This document shows positions 57,644-64,000 of a stretch of 64,000 bases of DNA, one piece after another. This DNA comes from Lacticaseibacillus rhamnosus (GTDB lineage: Bacteria; Bacillota; Bacilli; Lactobacillales; Lactobacillaceae): the NCBI RefSeq assembly GCF_900636965.1, contig NZ_LR134331.1:2294001-2358000 (forward strand). The letters are read 5' to 3'. Each line of letters opens with the position of its first letter. Position 1 is the first letter of the stretch. The notes below the pieces were generated by a model that did no database searches, was not told where the DNA came from, and worked only from the letters and a program-made list of their open reading frames with translations. Both the position numbers and the translations under genes were made by a program.

Positions 57644-57767
57644 CTTGTTCCCTCCAGTCACGTCCAATATCTTACCAAGATTACAAACAGATAGCAAGCA
57701 GAGGTTCGCGCCGGTAAGTGTCAACTTTTTCTCGGTTCTACTCTAATTAAGTGATTTCCGTTACTCC

Positions 57768-57852
57768 GAGCTGGCTCCGCGGTGGCGAGGGCTGGCGACC
57801 GCGCAGCTAGAGTGGTGGGCACGACTGAGCCCGCCACCGCTCCGCCAGCTCT
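57768..57852. repeat. GC-rich 85-bp imperfect palindrome
   Basis: GAGCTGGctCCGCGGTGGCG...CGCCACCgctCCGCCAGCTC, with AGGGCT/AGCCC further in. It lacks a T run, so it is not a normal terminator, and its sequence is unlike the ~120-bp repeat family. The rest of 57698-57940 is otherwise featureless. Confidence 0.7.
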
Positions 57853-57940
57853 TGCTTTCTATCTTAATATTCTAACAAGGTGGACCCATCGCACTGCTAC
57901 CAACTACCATGATCGAGTCTGATATTTTGAACTCACACCC

Positions 57941-58900
57941 TCAGAAGAAAATACCAAGCCACAAGGTCAACAGTAAAGCACCGCCAACGATCATTAAAGA
58001 TTGAATCGTAAAAATAAAAGTTTTGTCTTTGCTTGGTGCTTTAGTGTACCGCCGCGTGTTTTTCTTCACCACCGGCCAAGTCAACATAACGAGTAAACTC
58101 CACCATGGCAAACTGCGGGTCAAAACACCTAGCAGTAACGCAACAAAGGTACAGAAGGGTATCAACCGGTACCAACGTAAAGCTCGGGTTCGGCCAAGGT
58201 AATATGGCAATGTAAAGCGCTGATTTTTGATATCCTGCGCCATATCAGCAATGTTATCGGCAAACATGACAGCAGCATTCAAAATGATCACCGGTAAAAC
58301 AGCGATCAACAGTTGTAACAGCCAGCCCAGATTAAGTGCAAATGTAAACGTGCGGCGGTCAAGCGTTAAGTCAAGCGGTCCCGGTAGTGTCATATTGATA
58401 AACACCGCGATCACGAAAGTCCCATAACCTTCCACAAACCCGGCCAACACCTCTCCCAGCGGCAATCGTGATAGAGGAACCGGCCCGAATGTATATAAAA
58501 TGGCCACACCGACCCCGACCGCGCCAATCACTAACAAGCTCAGGTTGGTGCGCATGACAAGAATAATGCCTAAAACCACGCTGATGAGCAAAATAAAGAT
58601 GGTAAGTGCCAACATGCCCCAAGGTGACAAATGCTCGCGGCCGATAATATTTTGCGACTGCTGATAACTGCGATCTTTGGCCTTAAAATAATCCTGAACA
58701 TTGTTGAATCCTGTCACAAATAAGGCAATAGCCAATTGAGCCGCAGCGTATATGAGACTATTGATCCAAGAAAACTGATGAAATGCCCAAGCAGCGTAAC
58801 TGATTCCCAACACCAGCGGCAACATACTGGCAGCCTTAGCCGGTAACCGAATAAATTCTAAAAATAGCGGCCACGTCAGCCGATGATAAGACTGGGTCAT
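57941..58900 (-). CDS. UbiA-family prenyltransferase (second of tandem pair)
   Basis: 319 aa, about nine membrane helices. The two Asp-rich prenyl-diphosphate motifs are FNNVQDYFKAKD (~residue 65-76) and DNIADMAQDIKNQRFTLP (~215-232), both intact. It attaches a prenyl chain to an aromatic ring, most likely a 1,4-dihydroxy-2-naphthoate-type acceptor for (demethyl)menaquinone. Its ATG overlaps the stop of the upstream paralogue by 4 bases. With apbE and pplA it fits a flavin-based EET cluster (dmkA-like). Confidence 0.8.
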   Translation of the reverse strand: MTQSYHRLTWPLFLEFIRLPAKAASMLPLVLGISYAAWAFHQFSWINSLIYAAAQLAIALFVTGFNNVQDYFKAKDRSYQQSQNIIGREHLSPWGMLALTIFILLISVVLGIILVMRTNLSLLVIGAVGVGVAILYTFGPVPLSRLPLGEVLAGFVEGYGTFVIAVFINMTLPGPLDLTLDRRTFTFALNLGWLLQLLIAVLPVIILNAAVMFADNIADMAQDIKNQRFTLPYYLGRTRALRWYRLIPFCTFVALLLGVLTRSLPWWSLLVMLTWPVVKKNTRRYTKAPSKDKTFIFTIQSLMIVGGALLLTLWLGIFF

Positions 58901-59835
58901 AGCACCACCCCCATTCCCAAACCCACAACCAGCAAACCGTTTTCCAAAACCAGGTTGATCACCGCGGTATGAAACGTTCGCTGTTTGCTGGGATCACGAA
59001 TGAACCGATGCACATTGCGAATCACCAACGGCCAGGCTAACTCCACCACCAATGTCCATATCGGTAGCGCGCCAAAAATGACGCCCAAGATCACCGCTAA
59101 GAAGCCGGCATAAGCTAACAACGCGTATACCCGTGGCGACCACCATTTGCCCAGATACATCGGCAACGTGTGGCGATGATTGCGCTGATCTTCTTCAATA
59201 TCAGACATATTATTAGCCAGCATAATATTGGCAATGGTTGCCATCGGGGTAATGCAGGCTAATCCTAATGCAACGATGGCGATAAAGTCACCACGTAAAA
59301 CAACTGTTGGCCACCCAAAATCCAAGGCAAGCAAGCGTCCCGGGGCAATATTGACATAGGTTGCAATAACCGGAATGCCTAATCCCATGACGATCCCGGA
59401 AAAAATTTCACCAAGCGGCAAACGAGAAAGCGGTAATGGCCCCCAAGTATACAAAATACCAATGGCAAAACAAGCCATCCCCATTAACAGCAACAGCCAA
59501 TCCGTCCGCACGACCAACACAACGCCCAGCAACGAAGCGACCACAAGCATTACCAGAATCAACTTGGCAACCATTCCCGGATCAAGCTGAGCCCGACCAA
59601 TGACATTCACTTCCTGCTGATAATGAGCATCTTTGGCTTTTTGATAATCCATCAAATTATTAAGCGCAGTTGTCATCATATCGAAAATCAACATTGCAGT
59701 AAAAAATAAAAGCGTATTGAGCCAATCAAAGGCGTGAAAATAAGTCACTGCAAACAAAGTGCCAATCGCAAATGGCAAAACACTTGCCAGTTTGGTGCGA
59801 ATTTCAACCAGTTCTAAAAATATCGGTAACGACAT
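58897..59835 (-). CDS. UbiA-family prenyltransferase (first of tandem pair)
   Basis: 312 aa, ATG at 59835 after GGGGAG. Paralogue of the next gene, sharing NNLMDYQKAKDAHYQQEVN (first Asp motif) and NNMSDIEEDQRNHRHTLP (second). Both motifs look functional, so the two enzymes may use different acceptors or act together. One or both probably make the quinone used by the extracellular electron transfer route. Two palindromic repeats lie directly upstream. Confidence 0.8.
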   Translation of the reverse strand: MSLPIFLELVEIRTKLASVLPFAIGTLFAVTYFHAFDWLNTLLFFTAMLIFDMMTTALNNLMDYQKAKDAHYQQEVNVIGRAQLDPGMVAKLILVMLVVASLLGVVLVVRTDWLLLLMGMACFAIGILYTWGPLPLSRLPLGEIFSGIVMGLGIPVIATYVNIAPGRLLALDFGWPTVVLRGDFIAIVALGLACITPMATIANIMLANNMSDIEEDQRNHRHTLPMYLGKWWSPRVYALLAYAGFLAVILGVIFGALPIWTLVVELAWPLVIRNVHRFIRDPSKQRTFHTAVINLVLENGLLVVGLGMGVVL

Positions 59836-59852
59836 CTACTCTCCCCTTTTGT

Positions 59853-59973
59853 AGTGAGCGCGAGCCAGCGCGGTTAGGGGCTGGAGTGTAAGTGGCCTTG
59901 GGCGTGATGACCCGCGCTTGGTCATTGCGACCAAGGTCCTTACACGCAAGCCCTGCGCTGGGGAGCGCGTTAT
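59853..59973 (-). repeat. Intergenic palindromic repeat next to the UbiA SD sequence
   Basis: Starts GTGAGCGCGAGCCAGCGCGG 8 bp upstream of the GGGGAG ribosome binding site. Arms GGGCT/AGCCC. Confidence 0.85.
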
Positions 59974-59974
59974 C

Positions 59975-60094
59975 GTGAGCGTGAACCGGCGCGCTTAGAA
60001 GTCGGAGTGTAAGTGGCCTCGAACGTGATGGCCCGCTCTTGGCCATTGCGTTCGTGGTCCTTACACGCAGACTTCTGCGCCGGTGAACGCGTTA
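59975..60094 (-). repeat. Intergenic palindromic repeat, tandem copy
   Basis: Stems AGAAGTC/GACTTCT and CTCGAAC/GTTCGtG; the latter differs from CCTTGG/CCAAGG in other copies but remains largely complementary. Confidence 0.85.
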
Positions 60095-60095
60095 T

Positions 60096-60127
60096 TGTGA
60101 GCGCGAGCCAGCGCGGTTAAAAGTCGG
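60096..60127 (-). repeat. Intergenic palindromic repeat, 32-bp fragment
   Basis: Only the gene-proximal end (GTGAGCGCGAGCCAGCGCGG) is present, cut off at AAGTCGG. Confidence 0.7.
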
Positions 60128-60157
60128 TCAAGCCTTTATTGTGAACCCTTAACCAAC

Positions 60158-61222
60158 TTACTTTAACTTCGCCAGCGTATACCCCGAGTCCTTCAACAAC
60201 TTAAACTTATCTTTCAACCCCGAGCTCACGTAAACTTTTTTATCTTTGGTAACAAAAATAGCATCAGCATAATTCAACTTTTCAATATAGGCCATCCCAT
60301 CAAATAGCCCCTTATCAAAAGTCGCTGTTGACAAAGCATCCCCATCCACACTCTTTTTGGTAATAATCGAAACACCCATTAATTCATTATCAAATGGATA
60401 GCCGGTTTTGGGATTCATCAGGTGCATATAAACCTTACCATCAACTTTAAGATAGCGTTCATAGATACCCGAGGTCACGATGGTTTTATTGCTGGCAGGT
60501 AAGGTCCCGATGGCCGTCCCACGAGGCTTCTTAGGATCCTGAATACCGACACTCCAGTCTTTTTTAGTGCTTTTAGGACTTTTGCCCATGACAAAAATAT
60601 TGCCGCCTAAGTCAATAATAGCAGTCGTTACATGCTGTTTCTTCAACGTTTTCACGACTTCATCGGTAATAAAGCCTTTAGCAATACCACCTAGATCAAT
60701 TGCCATGCCCTTTTTCTTAAGATATACCGTCTGTTGTTTCTTATTGAGAGCAACATCTTGATAGTGAACCAATGGCAGCTTGGCATCAATTTCACTTTGC
60801 GCCGGTTTGCGCGCATCGGCAAAACCAATATGCCACAAACTCGTAATCGGCCCAATTGCCAAGTCAAACGAACCGTTCGAATTTTCACTATAATGCTTGG
60901 CAGCTTCAATCACCCGATAAACACTCGGAGTGACATGTACGGGTTTCACCCCCGCATTCTTATTGACAGCATCGACTTCGGAGCCCTTCTGGTTAACCGT
61001 CAGTTCATCGGCCAACTGCTGAACACGGGCAAAAGCAGCATCTAGTGCTCCCTGCTTCCCCTTGTCATAAATCTTAATCATAACAACCGTCCCCATCAGA
61101 AACTGAGTATCCGAATAAGGATCGCCCGAAACCAATTCCCGTTTAGCTGTCGACTGACTCGAACAGCCCGTCGCCACCAGTGCCAAAAGCATCAGGATAA
61201 CGACAATCAATCGCTTTTTCAT
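60158..61222 (-). CDS. apbE: FMN transferase ApbE (flavinylating lipoprotein)
   Basis: 354 aa from ATG 61222. The lipobox ALVATGC (Cys ~20) indicates an outer-face lipoprotein. ApbE motifs are FLMGTVVMIKI, FDLAIGPITSLWHIG, AIDLGGIAKGFITDEV and NPKTGYPFDNE. It transfers FMN from FAD onto Ser/Thr in target motifs such as SGATHSS in the nearby PplA-like protein. The 3' tip of an IS607-type element lies 6 bp upstream, so the original SD is now split from the ATG and only AGG remains. Confidence 0.92.
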   Translation of the reverse strand: MKKRLIVVILMLLALVATGCSSQSTAKRELVSGDPYSDTQFLMGTVVMIKIYDKGKQGALDAAFARVQQLADELTVNQKGSEVDAVNKNAGVKPVHVTPSVYRVIEAAKHYSENSNGSFDLAIGPITSLWHIGFADARKPAQSEIDAKLPLVHYQDVALNKKQQTVYLKKKGMAIDLGGIAKGFITDEVVKTLKKQHVTTAIIDLGGNIFVMGKSPKSTKKDWSVGIQDPKKPRGTAIGTLPASNKTIVTSGIYERYLKVDGKVYMHLMNPKTGYPFDNELMGVSIITKKSVDGDALSTATFDKGLFDGMAYIEKLNYADAIFVTKDKKVYVSSGLKDKFKLLKDSGYTLAKLK

Positions 61223-61228
61223 GTACAA

Positions 61229-61397
61229 CCTGCTATATAAAATGTGGAAGAATGTCTCTTTGACACCAATAAAGGTTCTATATATTTCCTTTCTTGATTG
61301 ACATTCAGCATTTCATTTAGTCCCGTTAACAGCGGTATTCCCACTCTGAAATAATTCATCATGACAGTGACCGCCTCTTGAACTTTAAGGGTATAGC
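61229..61397 (-). ncRNA. Right end of IS607-type copy 2; predicted omega-RNA scaffold region
   Basis: 169 bp from the tnpB stop to the element edge, nearly identical to copy 1. By family knowledge it should form the omega-RNA scaffold with the guide taken from the following apbE start region. Not proven by sequence. Confidence 0.35.
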
Positions 61398-62579
61398 CTA
61401 CCCCGGTACTTTTGATTTTGCATAATCGATCAGGTTATCAACTGCATTCTCATCACGTCGCATCCTAGCACCGCATTGGTAGCAAATGTAATCATCATGT
61501 CCAGTGTGGTATTTGGCATTACCGTGCAAAGTAAGTTTCTCTTCACCGGTTTTGATATAACCACATTTTGAACACCGTTGCGTACTCGGAAACATTGGAT
61601 CGGCAAGAATTAAAGTACTGCCGTTCCAATCCGCTTTGTATTGCATCATGATTTTGAATTTGCCAAACATTGAACGATGCAGCTTTTTGGCGAGACGATG
61701 ATTCATGCGCATGTGCTGATTATCCAAGTCTTCTATCCCAATTAGATCGTGATCAACAACTAGCTTGGTCGTAAATTTGTTTAACAAGTCCATTTGTATC
61801 CGTTCAACGCGTTGATAGTTTCGCTTCAACTTGGTTCTCGTTGCGCGATAGGTCGCTGAATTAAAGTGCTTTGGATTTGTTGCTCGCTTACGTGCTAATT
61901 GTTTTTGATAGTGAGTGATACGAGCGTAAAGTGCTGGTAGAGAAGCGGGTAGTGTTGGCTGAATGGCATAACCTGATGGGGTTTTGTAGTCGAACTTGCC
62001 CACATTGACGTCAACGGCAGTAACCCGGCGAATGGTTCGTTTTTCAACCATGACTGTGGCTTCAATAGACAACGATGCATAGTAGCCATCTGCGTCTTGA
62101 ACGATGCAAACCTGCTTGATTTCACCTTGCCATCGTGGCTGTTCAGCCATTTTGATGTCATACCATACCCTTGTGCCATGTGGTTTGTCCAAACGGAGCT
62201 TGCCATTAACTATCTGGGCACGATCCGTTCTAAAAGTTTTACGTGAGCGCTTTTTCGACTTCCACTTAGGCTTGTCATGGTTGGGCATTTTAGGATTCAA
62301 ATAGTTTGCCCACGCCTTACTTAAATCATTCACGGCAAGCTGTAAAACGCGCGCCGATCGTTCAAACTGCCAATCTGCTTTGTTCGCAACCAGTTCATCA
62401 CGAACTTTTCGCTCATTAGGCCGTATCGACTTATCCATCATGACTAAAGAGGCGTCATACATGTCATTCCAGATTTCCAGCCCTTGGTTCCAAACGAAAC
62501 GGCGATAATCAAACAATTTTTCTAATTCTTTACGCATCGTTGCATTGGGATAAAGTTTGATCTTATGCGTTTTAATCAA
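61398..62579 (-). CDS. tnpB: TnpB RNA-guided endonuclease
   Basis: 393 aa, TTG start at 62579 after GGGAGGTG. An N-terminal OrfB helix-turn-helix region begins IKTHKIKLYPN. The RuvC-like nuclease retains Asp190 (TAVDVNV), Glu283 (IGIEDL) and Asp376 (DENAVDN), with a zinc ribbon CSKCG...CYQCG at 336-369. All catalytic residues are present, so it may be active with its omega-RNA. Codon 139 is Trp, the position of the nonsense codon in copy 1. Confidence 0.9.
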   Translation of the reverse strand: MIKTHKIKLYPNATMRKELEKLFDYRRFVWNQGLEIWNDMYDASLVMMDKSIRPNERKVRDELVANKADWQFERSARVLQLAVNDLSKAWANYLNPKMPNHDKPKWKSKKRSRKTFRTDRAQIVNGKLRLDKPHGTRVWYDIKMAEQPRWQGEIKQVCIVQDADGYYASLSIEATVMVEKRTIRRVTAVDVNVGKFDYKTPSGYAIQPTLPASLPALYARITHYQKQLARKRATNPKHFNSATYRATRTKLKRNYQRVERIQMDLLNKFTTKLVVDHDLIGIEDLDNQHMRMNHRLAKKLHRSMFGKFKIMMQYKADWNGSTLILADPMFPSTQRCSKCGYIKTGEEKLTLHGNAKYHTGHDDYICYQCGARMRRDENAVDNLIDYAKSKVPG

Positions 62580-62613
62580 AAGTGTTCACCTCCCTTCAAG
62601 TTAACTAAAGGAC

Positions 62614-62983
62614 TTACTTCAAAAATGGATCGTCTTCAAGCTTTCCTTGTATTGACGTAAGCCGGATAACCGACGCGAAAATACGTGAATCATACTAATT
62701 AAGTCTTCAGTTAGCTCTCCCTGAGGTGATAGACCAGGATGATTCAACCCCACAAGCTGTGTGGTTGAATCTTTGGGGTTTGGCGCTCAAACCAATCATA
62801 GCCAAAACGCACGCAACTCGTCGATGTTTCTTTAATTCATCAGCATGACCGATATAAGCCAAGTATTGATGCTCGGTATAATAACATCAATTAGGTGGTG
62901 TTCTGCGAGCTTTGAGCTTTCCAGACTTATCCCACTGTTGCAGTTGCACCGAGACATTTAGCCATTTCGTTTGGTCTGAGCAT
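62614..62983 (-). pseudogene. tnpA: IS607-family serine recombinase tnpA, internally deleted relic
   Basis: Same 370-bp remnant as in copy 1, about 10% different in sequence and with its own stop codons (MLRPNEMAKCLGATA..., TPPN*CYYTEHQYLAYIGHA). The catalytic core is missing in the same place. Confidence 0.75.
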
Positions 62984-63078
62984 ATGAGCATCTTCCACTT
63001 AATTATCGTGCTCATAACATACCATGTTACGCTACATTGTTACATATATTTGTCTGCTGTTAATCACCTCCAAAAAGT

Positions 63079-63199
63079 GTGAGCGCGAGCCGGCGCGCTT
63101 AGAAACCGGAGCATAAGTGGCCTTGGACGTGATGACCGGGCTTTGGTCATTGCGTCCAAGGTCCTTATGTGCAGGTTTCTGCGCCGGGGAGCGCGTTAT
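63079..63199 (-). repeat. Intergenic palindromic repeat upstream of IS607-type copy 2
   Basis: Stems AGAAACC/GGTTTCT and CCTTGGAC/GTCCAAGG. It ends 7 bp from GGAGG, the SD left half at the insertion site. Confidence 0.85.
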
Positions 63200-63200
63200 A

Positions 63201-63325
63201 GTGAGCTGAGCGTGAGCCAGCGCGCTTAGAGATCGGAGTGTAAGTGGCCTTGGACGTGATGGCCGGGCTTTGGCCATTGCGTCCAAGGCCCTTACACGCA
63301 GATCTCTGCGCTGGCGAACGCTTTA
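63201..63325 (-). repeat. Intergenic palindromic repeat, tandem copy
   Basis: Stems AGAGATC/GATCTCT and CCTTGGAC/GTCCAAGG; compensatory differences from its neighbour in the first stem. Confidence 0.85.
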
Positions 63326-63411
63326 TGCACCGGTGAGCATCTTGAACCGAAAGCAAGCCGACACACTAGCCAAGTGCCACATCGTTTACTGACTAAAACG
63401 GTTACAGCACC

Positions 63412-63417
63412 ATTATA
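63412..63417 (-). promoter_or_regulatory. Possible -10 of the original apbE promoter
   Basis: Minus-strand TATAAT downstream of the pplA terminator and upstream of the two repeats. No clear -35. Confidence 0.4.
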
Positions 63418-63436
63418 CCGGGCATTATGAGCATAA

Positions 63437-63483
63437 GAAAAGAACTCGCTCAGAAAAATTATTCCAAACAAGTTCTTGCTTAG
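63437..63483 (-). terminator. Terminator of the pplA-like gene
   Basis: Minus strand AAGAACTTG...CGAGTTCTTTTCTT just after the gene, so apbE is not simply co-transcribed with it. Confidence 0.7.
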
Positions 63484-63531
63484 TTAACCCGCGCTAATAA
63501 CGCACATTAACTTCTTTTCAAGATCACGCCA

Positions 63532-64000
63532 TTACTTGTAAACAATATTGTCGACTTCGATCTTGTTGGTATTACCATTTTGAGCAGCGTTAACTAACTG
63601 ATCAGCATACAAGATGAAGGTATCGGAACTGTGGGTTGCACCGGAAACCACATCAACCTTGGCTGGTGACTGCTTAGCAACCAGTGACTTGTTCAGTTCT
63701 GGGATGTATTCCTTCGGGCCAACCTTGTTCACTTTCTTCATGTTAGCTTCGTATTTCGTATCCTGAGTCTTGGACTTACCGTCTTTATTGACGTTGTCGT
63801 AGTTGCTTTCGGTAATCTTACCGTCTTTAACCGTGATGGAGAAGGTTACCCGATAGCCGTTGAAGTAGTTCTTTTCTTCAAGCGTGTAAGTACCATCTTT
63901 CATCTTGCCAGTGTTATTGACTTCAATTGGCTTGGTGTCCCCAGCCTGAGCCGCCTGAACTAATTGTTGGGCGTAATTCTTAAAGGTCATACTGGAATCG
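63532..64000 (-). CDS. pplA: Extracellular FMN-binding protein, PplA-like (C-terminal part)
   Basis: At least 156 aa, open to the right edge; the in-frame Met near the edge is not the start. It holds one complete FMN-binding domain (GTYTLEEKNYFNGYRVTFSI to the end) with the flavinylation motif SGATHSS. The segment before it (SSMTFKNYAQQLVQAAQAGD) repeats the domain's own C-terminal pattern (SSDTFILYADQLVNAAQNGN), so at least two FMN-binding domains exist, as in Listeria PplA. It would carry covalent FMN on the cell surface and pass electrons outward. ApbE, the enzyme that attaches FMN, is encoded downstream. Confidence 0.85.
   Translation of the reverse strand, partial: DSSMTFKNYAQQLVQAAQAGDTKPIEVNNTGKMKDGTYTLEEKNYFNGYRVTFSITVKDGKITESNYDNVNKDGKSKTQDTKYEANMKKVNKVGPKEYIPELNKSLVAKQSPAKVDVVSGATHSSDTFILYADQLVNAAQNGNTNKIEVDNIVYK

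Larger units (their letters stand above)
61229..63066 (-). mobile_element. IS607-type insertion element, copy 2 (intact tnpB, decayed tnpA)
   Basis: 1838 bp, the same length as copy 1, between GG dinucleotides. Left flank (minus strand) CTTTTTGGAGG, right flank TTGTACATG of apbE. It contains the same internally deleted tnpA and an uninterrupted tnpB. Without an active recombinase it could not move on its own. Confidence 0.85.

Overview
The window looks like the chromosome of a low-to-mid-GC Firmicute, most probably a member of the Lacticaseibacillus casei/paracasei/rhamnosus group. This is inferred from a lactocepin-type wall proteinase beside a divergent PrsA/PrtM foldase, an Ala/Ser-rich SRRP adhesin, a B12-dependent class II ribonucleotide reductase, nucleoside deoxyribosyltransferase, a flavin-type extracellular electron transfer (EET) cluster, and strong AGGAGG ribosome binding sites with frequent TTG/GTG starts. 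No database search was possible.

Layout. 1-4.4 kb: tsaB end, a membrane protein, a THF-riboswitch-controlled folate ECF component, asparaginase, acyl-ACP thioesterase. 4.4-15.6 kb: a conserved minus-strand housekeeping block (rsmI, yabA, holB, darA, tmk; then yaaL, recR, ebfC, dnaX; SRP RNA; tadA; an RsmC-like methyltransferase; mprF). 15.7-19.4 kb: a damaged accessory stretch with palindromic repeats, a broken IS607-type element, an orphan EIIA-like gene and a LacI-family regulator. 19.6-26.7 kb: lactocepin and its divergent foldase. 26.9-28 kb: rplJ-rplL with an L10 leader. 28-30.5 kb: a truncated MFS gene and niaP. 30.9-42 kb: an SRRP adhesin with 660-bp tandem repeats and one internal amber codon, preceded by two glycosyltransferases. 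42.6-48.8 kb: aldehyde dehydrogenase, GNAT, rplK-rplA, mgtA. 49-55 kb: amidase, then a cobalamin module (rtpR, DUF4430 lipoprotein, ECF S component, PduO). 55-57.6 kb: deoxyribosyltransferase, alpha/beta hydrolase, nusG, secE, rpmG. 57.9-64 kb: EET-like genes (pplA, apbE, two UbiA prenyltransferases), with a second IS607-type element between pplA and apbE.

The most interesting structures are non-coding. (1) A ~120-bp imperfect palindrome occurs about 13 times (including fragments). Its stems show compensatory changes between copies, and most copies sit just upstream of a Shine-Dalgarno (SD) sequence in one orientation relative to the gene. (2) Two IS607-type elements of identical length (1838 bp) each lie between what reads as the two halves of an AGGAGG SD sequence a few bases before a start codon; a third, decayed copy lies at the mgtA start. 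In both full copies tnpA is the same internally deleted relic that has diverged by roughly 10%, whereas tnpB and the right end are almost identical. (3) The usual rpmG-secE-nusG-rplK-rplA-rplJ-rplL order is kept on one strand but split by two accessory islands.

Functional links: PrsA/PrtM folds the secreted proteinase; two GT4 enzymes probably glycosylate the SRRP; the rtpR operon combines a B12-dependent enzyme with predicted B12 capture, uptake and adenosylation; ApbE would flavinylate PplA while the UbiA enzymes supply a quinone for the same electron route.
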